A stretch of 64,000 nt of DNA from Candidatus Nitrospira allomarina (GCF_032050975.1 NZ_CP116967.1:1857001-1921000), one strand, 5' to 3'; shown: positions 27,258-36,437, counted from the first letter of the stretch. The notes: a model not told the origin generated them from the sequence alone. Numbers and translations: made by a program.

Positions 27258-28376
27258 GTGAATGTTCCCCTTCTTGATTTGAAATCCCAATTCGCCAGCA
27301 TCAAAAAGGACATCCAGGTGGTGTTGGAAGAGGTGTGCGCGGAGCAAAGTTTTATTCTGGGCGCCCACGTTCAGAACCTGGAGCAGACCCTAGCGACATA
27401 CATTGGCACAGACCAGGCGATTGGGGTGGCTTCAGGAAGCGATGCGTTGTTGTTGTCGTTGATGGAGGTGGGAGTTCAGCCGGGCGATCGTGTTGTGACG
27501 GTCCCCTTTACATTTTTCGCGTCTGCAGGAGTGATTTCCCGGCTTCATGCGCGTCCGGTGTTTGTCGATGTGACGCCTGATACGTTTAATCTCGATCCCA
27601 CACGGTTAGGGGATAGCCTCACTTCAGATGTCAAAGCCATTCTTCCGGTCCATCTCTTTGGACAATGTGCGGATATGGAAATGATTCTTCAGATTGCCGA
27701 TGCACAGGGAATCCCGGTTATTGAGGATGCCTGCCAGGCCATCGGTGCGTCTCGAAACGGTGTCCGGGCCGGAGCCTTCGGACACACGGGGGGCTTCAGC
27801 TTTTTCCCATCGAAAAATTTAGGGGGATTTGGCGACGGCGGGTTGATTACGACTCGAGACCCGCGGGTGGCCGAGCGACTACGACTCTTGCGTGTGCATG
27901 GGAGCCGATCAGAATATCATCATCATTTAATCGGGATAAACAGTCGGTTGGATGCGCTGCAAGCGGCCATTCTTCAGGTGAAATTTCAGCATTTGGCTGA
28001 GTGGACCGCGAAGCGCCAATCGCATGCGTCCACTTACCAACAGATGTTTCAGGCCTACGGTCTTGATGAGCGAGTGACCGTGCCGATCGTGGCATCCGGC
28101 AATAGTCATGTTTACAATCAGTTCACCATTCGCACCTCGGAGCGAGATGAACTCAGTGCCTACCTGACCCACCATGGAATAGGCAATCGCATTTATTATC
28201 CTGTCCCTCTTCATCTTCAGGAATGTTACCAGGATCTCGGGTATCATAAAGGCGATTTTCCGGTCTCGGAACAGCTCTCCCAAGAGGTGCTCTCTCTTCC
28301 CATTTATCCGGAACTCACCCAGGACCAACTCCAGTATGTGGTCGACACGATCAAACTATTTTTTGATCGACGTTAA
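27258..28376 (+). CDS. DegT/DnrJ/EryC1/StrS family PLP-dependent sugar aminotransferase
   Basis: The protein has 372 residues and starts at GTG 27258 with GGAGG upstream. The fold-type I aminotransferase features of the DegT family are present: GVASGSDALLLSL, IEDACQAIGA and the PLP lysine in SFFPSKNLGGFGDGG (Lys186). It would transfer an amino group from Glu or Gln to a nucleotide-linked keto-sugar, for example for O-antigen or other surface glycan synthesis. No other sugar-pathway gene lies adjacent; the phosphonate-lipid operon starts 0.7 kb further on, beyond the inverted queF. Confidence 0.92.
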   Translation: MNVPLLDLKSQFASIKKDIQVVLEEVCAEQSFILGAHVQNLEQTLATYIGTDQAIGVASGSDALLLSLMEVGVQPGDRVVTVPFTFFASAGVISRLHARPVFVDVTPDTFNLDPTRLGDSLTSDVKAILPVHLFGQCADMEMILQIADAQGIPVIEDACQAIGASRNGVRAGAFGHTGGFSFFPSKNLGGFGDGGLITTRDPRVAERLRLLRVHGSRSEYHHHLIGINSRLDALQAAILQVKFQHLAEWTAKRQSHASTYQQMFQAYGLDERVTVPIVASGNSHVYNQFTIRTSERDELSAYLTHHGIGNRIYYPVPLHLQECYQDLGYHKGDFPVSEQLSQEVLSLPIYPELTQDQLQYVVDTIKLFFDRR

Positions 28377-28427
28377 AGGCGACCATCACAAAGAGGAGAG
28401 GAAAAGCCGATTGGGAAACGAGAGGCG

Positions 28428-28832
28428 CTACTGAGGATAGCGGGCTTGAATCATGCTGCGGAGCCCGCCTCTTGCCGTAAATTCTCCGGTGACGCATGCT
28501 GACACAGGGCGACAGGCTTTGACGAAATCGGACAGAATTTTGTTGACCGCATTCTCATAAAAGATTCCCAGGTTTCGATAGGCGTGGATATAGGTTTTGA
28601 GGGATTTTAACTCAAGACAGAATTTGTCAGGCACATAGGTCAACCGGATTGTGCCAAAATCAGGGAGTCCTGTTTTGGGACAAATAGCCGTATATTCAGG
28701 AATTTCAATGGTAATTTCGTAGCCTGGATATTGGTTCGGCCAGGTTTCAATTTTTGGCAATTTATCGGCAATCCCGCTTTTGGCATGCCGTTCTGAATAG
28801 CCTGACTTTGAAGAATTGCGCGATTTTTTCAT
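28428..28832 (-). CDS. queF: NADPH-dependent 7-cyano-7-deazaguanine reductase QueF
   Basis: About 134 residues from ATG 28832; a TTG at 28868 is an alternative start. The type I QueF motifs are visible: the catalytic Cys in YTAICPKTGLPDFG and the ELKSLKTYIHAYRNLGIFYE QueF signature. It reduces preQ0 to preQ1 in queuosine biosynthesis. The N-terminal ~25 residues are basic and not part of the conserved domain. No other queuosine gene lies in the window. Confidence 0.94.
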   Translation of the reverse strand: MKKSRNSSKSGYSERHAKSGIADKLPKIETWPNQYPGYEITIEIPEYTAICPKTGLPDFGTIRLTYVPDKFCLELKSLKTYIHAYRNLGIFYENAVNKILSDFVKACRPVSACVTGEFTARGGLRSMIQARYPQ

Positions 28833-29093
28833 GCGTTGATGGCTCGTTTCCTTAGTATGGTTCCGCAAGGCCCCCAGTCTACTCTTTTCTGAAATTTCTC
28901 CGCAACCTTATGCCGCCGGTTTCTTGAGAATACCCCTACCCTGGGCTATACTCGCGTGTCATTTGTGGCGCGCTTGGTAATTTGCCGAAGCGATTGTTAT
29001 TCACCATCCAAACGTACCCTGACCCCGATTCTGTATGCGACAGATTTCATGTGTCGAAAAATCGGGGGGGAATTATGAGGTCTGTCTAAGACG

Positions 29094-29606
29094 ATGAGCG
29101 GTATCACGGTGTTGGAAGCTGACGACTTTGTGAAAGGCCTGCAAGGTATTGGATTCGATTTTTTTACCGGTGTGCCGGACACGATTTTGGGGGGAATTAT
29201 TGCCCAGTTAACCGAAGAACGGTTGTATACCCCGGCAGTTCGTGAAGATGAGGCTGTGGCGATGGCCGCAGGAGCCTACCTGGGTGGGAAAATTCCGGTA
29301 GTCTTGATGCAAAATTCCGGATTAGGTAATGCTCTGAATGTTCTAGTTTCTCTCAATCTGATTTATCAGATTCCCTGTTTGCTGTTGGTATCGTGGCGTG
29401 GTTTCGAAGGCAAAGACGCACCTGAGCACCTGGTGATGGGGGAAACCATGACGACGCTTTTGGATACGGTACGGATTCCCCACAGGACCCTGTCCCCGAA
29501 GACGATCGTAGATGATCTGAAATGGACAGCCACAACCTTTATGGAGAAGCGGATCCCTGTCGCCTTATTGTTGAAAAAGGGCATCGTGAAAACCATTCAG
29601 CCCTAG
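29094..29606 (+). CDS. Phosphonopyruvate decarboxylase, alpha (N-terminal, TPP pyrimidine-binding) subunit
   Basis: The protein has 170 residues. FFTGVPDTILGG, the activating Glu in REDEAVAMAAGAYLGG and the MQNSGLGNALN motif match the N-terminal half of phosphonopyruvate decarboxylase. SWRGFEGKDAPEH also fits Ppd better than sulfopyruvate decarboxylase ComD. With the beta subunit downstream it would convert phosphonopyruvate to phosphonoacetaldehyde, the step that drives phosphonate formation. It is the first gene of a six-gene run on the plus strand. A ComDE-type sulfopyruvate decarboxylase is the main alternative; the adjacent PhnW favours phosphonate. Confidence 0.82.
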   Translation: MSGITVLEADDFVKGLQGIGFDFFTGVPDTILGGIIAQLTEERLYTPAVREDEAVAMAAGAYLGGKIPVVLMQNSGLGNALNVLVSLNLIYQIPCLLLVSWRGFEGKDAPEHLVMGETMTTLLDTVRIPHRTLSPKTIVDDLKWTATTFMEKRIPVALLLKKGIVKTIQP

Positions 29607-29757
29607 TGGGATGTTGAGGAAATGTCCTATGGCTCTGTACGGGTTTCTCGATTTGGTGTCGTGAGGAAAGAGCAGCCAATCCGCACTCCTGTTTTGTCTG
29701 TGGACAACAGGGTAGGTGTCAACGCGAAGAAATAACCATTGTGTTGGAGATGCAACG

Positions 29758-30339
29758 ATGATTGGACCAGAAGAAGGGGTCATGCAGAGCCGGGCGCAGG
29801 CGATGGCGGCCATGTTGGAACTGATGACCGATCAACTGCTTATTGTGTGCAACGGGTTTCCCTCACGTGAAGCCTGTAAACTCCGTGATCGGGCTCAAAA
29901 TTTTTATATGATTGGCTCGATGGGCGCGACGGCGGGCATCGGATTGGGATTGGCGCTGGCTCAGCCAGAAAAAACGGTGGTAGTCTTTGATGGCGACGGA
30001 AATGTGCTGATGAGTCTTGGCACGCTGGCCACGATTAGTGCGTTGCGACCGAAAAATCTCATTCATGTGGTCTTTGATAATGAGGTGTATGGGACTACCG
30101 GAAATCAGCCCACCTATTCCAGGGTTGTCGGTTTGGATAAAATGGCCAAAGCGGCAGGATACAAAAATGTTGAGCGAGTCTGGGAACGAGAAGATATTGT
30201 GTATGAGTTTAAGGCCATGTTAGAGGATGATGGGCCGAGTTTTTTGTTGGTCAAGGTGAATGAACAGCTTGAAGATGCGGATCGGATTGACTTGAGTCCA
30301 GCTGAGCTGACGAAACGGTTTAAGGGAAGTGTCACCTAA
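29758..30339 (+). CDS. Phosphonopyruvate decarboxylase, beta (C-terminal, TPP diphosphate-binding) subunit
   Basis: About 193 residues from ATG 29758, which has GGAGATG upstream; a GTG at 29716 is an alternative. The thiamine diphosphate motif GDGNVLMSLGTLATISA is near residue 75 with FDNEVYGTTGNQPT downstream, as in the C-terminal half of Ppd/ComE. A gap of about 150 bp separates it from the alpha gene; the two together (~365-375 residues) equal a usual one-chain Ppd. PhnW follows after 63 bp. Confidence 0.82.
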   Translation: MIGPEEGVMQSRAQAMAAMLELMTDQLLIVCNGFPSREACKLRDRAQNFYMIGSMGATAGIGLGLALAQPEKTVVVFDGDGNVLMSLGTLATISALRPKNLIHVVFDNEVYGTTGNQPTYSRVVGLDKMAKAAGYKNVERVWEREDIVYEFKAMLEDDGPSFLLVKVNEQLEDADRIDLSPAELTKRFKGSVT

Positions 30340-30402
30340 CGGCACACGTATTCGCGTGAAAGCCCACTCGCCAGCCTGTAAGCCTGTAAAGGAAGAGGAT
30401 TC

Positions 30403-31491
30403 ATGATTTTATTCAATCCCGGTCCCGTCAATGTGTCTGAAAGAGTCCGTCAGGCTTTACTTCAACCAGATATCTGTCATCGAGAGTCGGAGTTTTCGGA
30501 ATTATTGGCAGATATTCGGCAAAAATTGTTAAAGATCTTCGTTCCCGGTGAAGAAGACGAGTACACTGCAATCGTGTTGACGGGTTCTGGCACGGCAGCC
30601 GTGGAAGCGGCGTTGATGTCCAGTATCCCTACCGGCAAGCGGGCAATGGTGATTAACAATGGGGTGTATGGCCAACGGATGTCTTCCATGCTGGCGATGC
30701 AGCGTTTGGGTACGCCGGACTTAAAGTATGACTGGGGAATGGTCCCTGATCCGCAGACGATTGATTTGGCGCTGAAGCAACATCCGGAAGTGCACACCGT
30801 CGCCATGGTGCATCATGAAACGACCCTAGGATTGATTAATCCAGTGAAAGAAGTGGCGGAGGTCGTGGACCGGTATAATCGGGTCTTTATGGTGGACTCT
30901 GTGAGCGGCCTGGGGGGAGAGGCCCTGGATATTGCCGGAAATAAATTATACATGGTTGCGGGGGCCGCTCAGAAATGTATTCAAGGTTTTCCAGGTGCCG
31001 CGTTTGTGTTGGTCCGCAAAGGTTTTATGCAGCGGATGATGAAATATCCCAAGCGCTCCTGGTATTTGAGTTTGGCTAATTATTATGAAGAACAGGAGCG
31101 GGGGACGATTCCCTTTACGCCAGCCGTGCAGGTCTATTATGCCTTCCGTGAAGCTATCAATGAACTCTTAGAAGAAGGCCTCGACAACCGGATTCAACGA
31201 TTTAAGGGCTATGCCACCACCATTCGGACGCGTCTGGAAGAGTGGGGTGTCAAGCCGGTACTAGGTCCTACGCTTCAAAGTAATACCTTAACCGCCTTTT
31301 ATCTGCCTGAAGGGTGTGCCTACCAAGGGCTGCATGATGAATTAAAACGGGCCGGATACGTGATCTATGCCGGGCAGGGACAATTGGAAGAGAAAGTGTT
31401 CCGCATTGCCAATATTGGCGCCTTGACCAATCAGAATATTGAAGAATTCCTTTCCGCTTTTCAGTCCATACTTTCGGGAGCCAGAGCGTGA
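30403..31491 (+). CDS. phnW: 2-aminoethylphosphonate-pyruvate transaminase-like aminotransferase
   Basis: The protein has 362 residues of the class V aminotransferase fold. The start LFNPGPVNVSERVRQALL, the HRESEF block and the PLP lysine in AQKCIQGFPG (Lys191; CIQG is typical of PhnW) identify the AEP transaminase group. In a biosynthetic setting it would run toward 2-aminoethylphosphonate from phosphonoacetaldehyde. Its stop overlaps the GTG start of the nucleotidyltransferase gene by 4 bp, indicating translational coupling. Confidence 0.88.
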   Translation: MILFNPGPVNVSERVRQALLQPDICHRESEFSELLADIRQKLLKIFVPGEEDEYTAIVLTGSGTAAVEAALMSSIPTGKRAMVINNGVYGQRMSSMLAMQRLGTPDLKYDWGMVPDPQTIDLALKQHPEVHTVAMVHHETTLGLINPVKEVAEVVDRYNRVFMVDSVSGLGGEALDIAGNKLYMVAGAAQKCIQGFPGAAFVLVRKGFMQRMMKYPKRSWYLSLANYYEEQERGTIPFTPAVQVYYAFREAINELLEEGLDNRIQRFKGYATTIRTRLEEWGVKPVLGPTLQSNTLTAFYLPEGCAYQGLHDELKRAGYVIYAGQGQLEEKVFRIANIGALTNQNIEEFLSAFQSILSGARA

Positions 31492-32249
31492 AGGCAATTA
31501 TTTTTGCCGCGGGTGTGGGGAAGCGGTTGCAAGGCGTGACAGAAGGGCGACCGAAATGCCTGGTCGATCTTGGGGGAAGGACGTTATTATCCCGGCATGT
31601 CGAAGCTCTAGGGCAATTGGGTGTGTGCCAGGTGGTGCTGGTGGTGGGGTACGCTCAGGATCATATTCGAAAAGCCATGGCCGCTGACCCGTTTGTTCAA
31701 GAGGTCCGATGGGTGGTGAATGAACAGTTTACTCGTGGGAGCATAACGTCTTTGTGGGCGGCACGGTTTGAAATGGACGATGATGTGGTGCTTATGGATG
31801 CCGATGTTCTCTATGCCCCATCGATTCTGGCTCGGTTGGTTCATTCTCCCTTTCCCACCGCCTTGTTAATGGATGAGACGGTGAAGCAGGAATCGGAAGA
31901 GTGTATGATTGCCGCAAAGGCTGGTCGAGTCCTTACCTTAAGTAAAAGCCTGCCATCTGCCTATGATGAGGCCGGGGAAGGGGTCGGGTTTCTCAAAGTC
32001 CAAGAACAGGATATTCCAGCACTGTTGCAATCGGTTCAGGCCTATGTTGCAGTTGGAGCGCTTGATATGGAATATGAGGACGCGCTAAAAGAGTTTTTTG
32101 AGAAGGTGCCGGTGGGATACGAAAAAATCGGGGGTCTTCCGTGGATAGAAATTGATTTTCCCAAAGATATAGATCGAGCGGAGTCTGAGATCTTGCCCGC
32201 CGTATTAAGCTTAGAGGAGAATACCAGGGCCACCACACTGAGACCGTAG
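31488..32249 (+). CDS. Nucleotidyltransferase, probable CTP:phosphonate/phosphocholine cytidylyltransferase (PntC/LicC-like)
   Basis: The protein has 253 residues. The N-terminal AIIFAAGVGKRLQGVTEGRPKCLVDL is the sugar-nucleotidyltransferase signature, with metal-binding VLMDADVLY near residue 104 and EIDFPKDIDRAE near the end, as in LicC/PntC-type enzymes. In the phosphonate pathway PntC links CMP to 2-aminoethylphosphonate; the neighbours (Ppd, PhnW upstream, CDP-alcohol phosphatidyltransferase downstream) fit that exactly. It starts with GTG overlapping phnW. The specific substrate is inferred from context. Confidence 0.82.
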   Translation: MKAIIFAAGVGKRLQGVTEGRPKCLVDLGGRTLLSRHVEALGQLGVCQVVLVVGYAQDHIRKAMAADPFVQEVRWVVNEQFTRGSITSLWAARFEMDDDVVLMDADVLYAPSILARLVHSPFPTALLMDETVKQESEECMIAAKAGRVLTLSKSLPSAYDEAGEGVGFLKVQEQDIPALLQSVQAYVAVGALDMEYEDALKEFFEKVPVGYEKIGGLPWIEIDFPKDIDRAESEILPAVLSLEENTRATTLRP

Positions 32250-32259
32250 GAATGAGTGT

Positions 32260-33744
32260 ATGGACGGAATACTTAAACAAGAAGCCACCCATGCGGTCGA
32301 TACGGCAATTTTATTGACGTCGGTCGGCGTCTTTGATCCCGGAGCCGTCGGGACAGGTGATGCGGTTCCGAGTCCCTTGACTCGTGTCGGCGGCATGACG
32401 CTGTTTCAACGAGCGGTGTTCACGTTGCAGCGAGGCGGAATTTCTCAAATTTGGGTGTTGGCTGGGCCGGAAGAACAAGCTCTTCGCCAGTTACTTCGTG
32501 AAGATAGCCGGGTACAGGCTGCCGTTCGTTGGTTGCCGGTTCGGGAATTTCCTCCTCATGACCCGCAGACCTGGGAAGCGCTTGCGGAGGAAATCAATGG
32601 AGCCTGTATGATCGTGGGTTGCCATACCGTGTACTCTCCCGCATTGATCCAGCGCCTGCGAGTTGAAGGATCTCAAGGAAAGGCAGTCGTAGTCGTTGGT
32701 CATCCTGAGGAAGGACATCACCGGGGAAATCCCGGGGTGGCGTTCCGTCCTGAGGGCCTGGAGGGACGATCAACCTCGACTGTGGTCTTCCATGATCAGG
32801 CAGTATCCCAGACGTCACAGTCCTCAACGAAAAGTCAGACTCCTGATCGAAGCCGATTGCCGCTGGTTGGCGATCTTCTAGTTCTCCCTGCCCGGCTTTT
32901 GGGAATATCAGGCGTGTTACATGCTAATGGCACTAATCCACTTCGGTTGGCATTGGAGCAAGCGGCAGTGGAAGGGACGATTCAAACCATTGGCGGAGCA
33001 TCTCATTGGTTTAGAGATGTTCGTGGGCCTAAGGGGGCCCAACTTGCTGAGCGGACGCTGTTGGAGGCACTCCAAACCATTAAAGGCGGTTTGGATGGGT
33101 TGGTGGATCGGTATGTGAATCGTAAATGTTCCGGCCTGCTCACGCATGGGTTTTTACGGTTGGGATGGTCACCGAACATGATTACGATGCTATCCATGGT
33201 CGTGGGGCTCGTGGGTGCGGGGCTTTTTGTGCCTGGGTCCTGGAAACTTGCCATTCTCGGGGGACTGATCTTGCAATTGTCTGTCATCATTGATTGCTGC
33301 GATGGGGAGGTTGCCCGGCTGACGTTTTCAGAATCCAAGTTTGGGCAAGAACTCGATATTTGGGCAGATAATGTCGTGCACATTGTGTTGTTTGCGGCCA
33401 TTGCCTGCGGGGCATTTCTCCAGGGGCCGTGGGAGCAGACGCACCTTCCCCTTCTGCTTGGGGCCTCAGCGGTTTTAGCGAATGTCGTGTCGTTGCTGTT
33501 AGTCAATCATGCGCGGCAATTGCGATCCCGTCCTCGTCAAATTCGGCAACTCACAGAACAAGAGCGGGCCAATATTGAATTTATGTTGGGCAATGTCGCC
33601 AATCGCGATTTTTCCATCATGGTGTTACTAAGTGCTGCTTTTGGCTTCCTGCACTGGTTTTTGGCCCTGGCCGCGATTGGCTCGTGGCTCTTTGTCATGT
33701 CGATGGCCTGGATGCTCCGCCGTAGTCTCATCCCTCGTGCTTAA
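32260..33744 (+). CDS. Nucleotidyltransferase-like domain fused to CDP-alcohol phosphatidyltransferase
   Basis: The protein has 494 residues. Residues ~15-250 resemble a nucleotidyltransferase (PSPLTRVGGMTLFQRAVFTL, GxxQIWVLAG) but lack an obvious GxGxR loop, so the domain may be non-catalytic. From ~275 on comes a CDP-alcohol phosphatidyltransferase with six or so spans and the full signature D-x2-DG-x2-AR-x8-G-x3-D-x3-D beginning at Asp345. It would transfer a CMP-activated head group to a lipid alcohol, or an activated lipid to a polar alcohol. The two-domain layout recalls the inositol-phosphate (IPCT-DIPPS) enzymes. It overlaps the next gene by 8 bp. Confidence 0.85.
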   Translation: MDGILKQEATHAVDTAILLTSVGVFDPGAVGTGDAVPSPLTRVGGMTLFQRAVFTLQRGGISQIWVLAGPEEQALRQLLREDSRVQAAVRWLPVREFPPHDPQTWEALAEEINGACMIVGCHTVYSPALIQRLRVEGSQGKAVVVVGHPEEGHHRGNPGVAFRPEGLEGRSTSTVVFHDQAVSQTSQSSTKSQTPDRSRLPLVGDLLVLPARLLGISGVLHANGTNPLRLALEQAAVEGTIQTIGGASHWFRDVRGPKGAQLAERTLLEALQTIKGGLDGLVDRYVNRKCSGLLTHGFLRLGWSPNMITMLSMVVGLVGAGLFVPGSWKLAILGGLILQLSVIIDCCDGEVARLTFSESKFGQELDIWADNVVHIVLFAAIACGAFLQGPWEQTHLPLLLGASAVLANVVSLLLVNHARQLRSRPRQIRQLTEQERANIEFMLGNVANRDFSIMVLLSAAFGFLHWFLALAAIGSWLFVMSMAWMLRRSLIPRA

Positions 33745-34717
33745 ACTGCTTTTCCTGGTCGTCGGCCTTGCGGCCCTGGTCGGGATTGTTCTCCACATCG
33801 GTCTCGAACCGATTCAGCATACCGTTTCACAATTAGGTCTCCTACATTTCGGGCTCATCCTCCTTCCCATGATTCTGGTATACGGGTTAGAAGCCATGGG
33901 ATGGCAACTTACTCTGGGTTCTCATGCTCGCCATGTCGGGTTCATGCGGTTATTTGCCATCCGGATGGCTGGCGAAACCGTGAATGTCACGACTCCCACG
34001 GCCTATGTCGGCGGGGAGCCCCTGAAGGCCTATCTTCTAAAACGATACGGGGTGCCAATGGTGGATGGGTTGGCGTCCGTGATTACCGCGAAGACCGCTA
34101 TGACCTTCGCCCAAGTGCTTTTTATCTTGCTGGGATTGGCAGTGGCTTTTTGGATACTTGGCGATTCAGGTCATTCCTGGATGGCGATGCTGGTCAGTGT
34201 GGGAGTCTTAGCGTTTGGCGTCGGGCTGTTTGTGCTGCTCCAACGTCGCGGTCTCGGTATGGGGTGCTTGGGCCTTTTACGGGCATGCGGTATCAGGTTC
34301 TCCTTTCTTGAAAAGCGGGAACCACAACTCCAGGAGCTGGACGGCACAATCCGTGGATTTTATTCTCAGCACCGGCAGACCTTTTATGCGGCGTTGGCCT
34401 TATTTTTTTTGGCGTGGATGATGGAAACGCTTGAGGTGTATGCCATTCTCTACTTTCTCGGTGTGGGGATCGATGTGTGGGTAGCCCTCTCAATTGCGGC
34501 GCTCACGGTACTCATTAAAGGCGGAACATTTTTCATTCCAGGAAGCCTGGGTGCACAAGAAGGGGGATACACCTTACTATTGATGACTTTTGGTTATTCG
34601 GAAGTGACGGGAATCACCTTTGCGCTTATTCGACGAATGCGAGAAATTCTCTGGATTGTCTTTGGTCTTGTTTGCCTGATGTTTTTGAAAGGTCAAGGTG
34701 GTGAGCCGGACCAGTGA
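33737..34717 (+). CDS. Multipass membrane protein of the UPF0104/LPG-synthase transmembrane (flippase-like) family
   Basis: About 326 residues starting at GTG 33737, which overlaps the stop of the phosphatidyltransferase gene. Eight or so hydrophobic spans are visible; blocks such as GETVNVTTPTAYVGGEPLKAYLLKRYG and GSLGAQEGGYTLL are the hallmarks of this family (the TM domain of lysylphosphatidylglycerol synthase). Members are thought to move or modify lipids. As last gene of the operon it is well placed to flip the phosphonolipid product. Starting further upstream would place the N-terminus inside the preceding gene in another frame. Confidence 0.83.
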   Translation: MLKLLFLVVGLAALVGIVLHIGLEPIQHTVSQLGLLHFGLILLPMILVYGLEAMGWQLTLGSHARHVGFMRLFAIRMAGETVNVTTPTAYVGGEPLKAYLLKRYGVPMVDGLASVITAKTAMTFAQVLFILLGLAVAFWILGDSGHSWMAMLVSVGVLAFGVGLFVLLQRRGLGMGCLGLLRACGIRFSFLEKREPQLQELDGTIRGFYSQHRQTFYAALALFFLAWMMETLEVYAILYFLGVGIDVWVALSIAALTVLIKGGTFFIPGSLGAQEGGYTLLLMTFGYSEVTGITFALIRRMREILWIVFGLVCLMFLKGQGGEPDQ

Positions 34718-34839
34718 CTTCGTTGAAACGGTAGGGGACAAAGTGGCGGATTCTGTGGAAATATTCGGTGACTTGAACTCTCCGGGTCTATTGTGAATAA
34801 TCGGACCCTCACAGATGGTTGCCGAGAAAGGATAAGGTA

Positions 34840-35274
34840 ATGATGGATATTGAACTGGGAAAGAATACCCTTCGGAATACCGACGGCGTCTTTATCGCTC
34901 ACGGAAAAGAACAGCTTCGTATTGAGTGGTTGGAAGAGGAGAAAAAGCTGGCATTAAGCATGGGTGTGTTTATGCCAACCGGAACAGAAGTGGCCAAATT
35001 GCAACGCAACGTCTGGGAACACAATCCTGGCGATCGTTTTGTCCTGACAGAGTCGCCGGATAGCGTCAAGGTGGAAGATACGACCCTGAAGACTCTCGTC
35101 ATGGAAATCCACAAAAAGCCCCACCAAGCTGTGGCCATCCCTGCTGCAAAATTTTATACCTCAAAAGGCACCCTGTCTGAAATCTCCCCGGAATGGTGGC
35201 GGGTTGGTAACAAAATGGAACTGACCGGTATTGATGCCGACCTCGAAGGGGGCAGCATCGAACTCCCTGAATAA
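34840..35274 (+). CDS. Conserved-looking hypothetical protein
   Basis: About 144 residues from ATG 34840, preceded by an AAGGATAAGG ribosome site. The protein is acidic and soluble, with no signal peptide or membrane span. Two halves can be seen: a hydrophilic N-terminal part and a C-terminal part with VAIPAAKFYTSKGTLSEISPEWW. I recognise no family. It lies 122 bp after the flippase-like gene on the same strand and may or may not belong to that operon. Confidence 0.6.
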   Translation: MMDIELGKNTLRNTDGVFIAHGKEQLRIEWLEEEKKLALSMGVFMPTGTEVAKLQRNVWEHNPGDRFVLTESPDSVKVEDTTLKTLVMEIHKKPHQAVAIPAAKFYTSKGTLSEISPEWWRVGNKMELTGIDADLEGGSIELPE

Positions 35275-35497
35275 CTCGACATCGCCAAACTTCCTCCTCG
35301 TTATAGTAGAAGGGTCAAACGTTATCGCTCCTCCTGCTCAATGGGTATATGGGAAGTGAAGCCATGAAAACAGTTCCCGGCTTATGAAGCCAAGTACTAT
35401 TTTCTCTTGTGGTTGAGCCAAAAAAAAGGGGGAGTCGTGGCGAAACTGCCGTCGATGCTCTAAAGGGCATCGAGAACGGCCATGTCAAAAAGAGAGC

Positions 35498-36433
35498 TTA
35501 CTTCACTGCCGTTTTGGCGCGGGCCATCATGCGACAAAATGAGCAGGTTCCCGCAGTCGTGGGTTGGCTGCACACGGTACAGGGTTGCAAGGTGGTTTGG
35601 TCGATCTGGCTCATTGATGGAGCCACAGAGGACGATTTCTCCTGTCTATCAAGGAATCCCCAATAAAACCGTTGCTTGGTTCCCGGGGATTCCGCTTCTA
35701 AGCGATTAAGCGCGTCTTTATATACCAACATCTTTGCGCCTTTGGCCATCGGGCATTCTTCGACTAAATAGTCAATCCGGTTGACCACGGCATAGGCGGC
35801 AATTTCCCGTTCGGTCATGCGGTAGAGCGGTTTTACTTTCTTCGCAAAGCCTTCGACGGAGGCGGGAAGGCTTGGCGACTGTTTCTGCAAATATTCCTCC
35901 TGCCATTGCAGGACATTGCCCAGAAGTCTAGCCGCCTCATCATCTAAATTATGGCCGGTGGCCATCGCGTCGTAGTGGTTTTGCCAGGCCACCCGATTAA
36001 ACTGATACCGTTTAATCGTGCCACAGGCTGAGCATGTGGGGCGCTTGATCAGATTTGCTAATTCTTTGATCCCGGCTCCCGCATCTTCTTCCACGGTATG
36101 AATCGTCAGTTGGGATCCGCAGGGTTCAGCCACCACTTTGGCAAACTGTTCGACTTTTTCTTTTGACCGGCTGGAATAACCCGGAATGCCTAAATCAACA
36201 TACAAGGCATCGACCCGATACCCTAATTTCAGGAGAATTTCCCAAAGGGTCAGGCTGTCTTTTCCTCCGGAAACGGCAACTAGAACGCGGTCTTCAGGGG
36301 AAAACATCTGTTGAGCCTTAATGGCTCGTTGCACCTGGGTTCGCACAAATTCAGTGAGACAGTCCCCACAAAACGCTGTATTGTGCCTTGGTAGTCCCAG
36401 CACCGCCCGTTTTGGACATTTTCGGCAGCGCAT
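35498..36433 (-). CDS. ttuA: TtuA/Ncs6-type tRNA thiolation enzyme (PP-loop ATPase with two zinc fingers)
   Basis: About 311 residues from ATG 36433, with GGAGGG four bases upstream; upstream in-frame starts would run into the ttuB gene. There is an N-terminal zinc finger (CRKC...CGDC), then the PP-loop VAVSGGKDS near residue 60. CSACG near 138 with the downstream GHNLDDEAA block belongs to the TtcA/TtuA core, and a C-terminal zinc finger (CTVC...CSFC) follows. Two terminal zinc fingers mark the TtuA/Ncs6 class, which adenylates tRNA U and inserts sulfur from a ubiquitin-like carrier. That carrier gene lies immediately upstream, 4 bp away. Confidence 0.88.
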   Translation of the reverse strand: MRCRKCPKRAVLGLPRHNTAFCGDCLTEFVRTQVQRAIKAQQMFSPEDRVLVAVSGGKDSLTLWEILLKLGYRVDALYVDLGIPGYSSRSKEKVEQFAKVVAEPCGSQLTIHTVEEDAGAGIKELANLIKRPTCSACGTIKRYQFNRVAWQNHYDAMATGHNLDDEAARLLGNVLQWQEEYLQKQSPSLPASVEGFAKKVKPLYRMTEREIAAYAVVNRIDYLVEECPMAKGAKMLVYKDALNRLEAESPGTKQRFYWGFLDRQEKSSSVAPSMSQIDQTTLQPCTVCSQPTTAGTCSFCRMMARAKTAVK

Positions 36434-36437
36434 GAGT

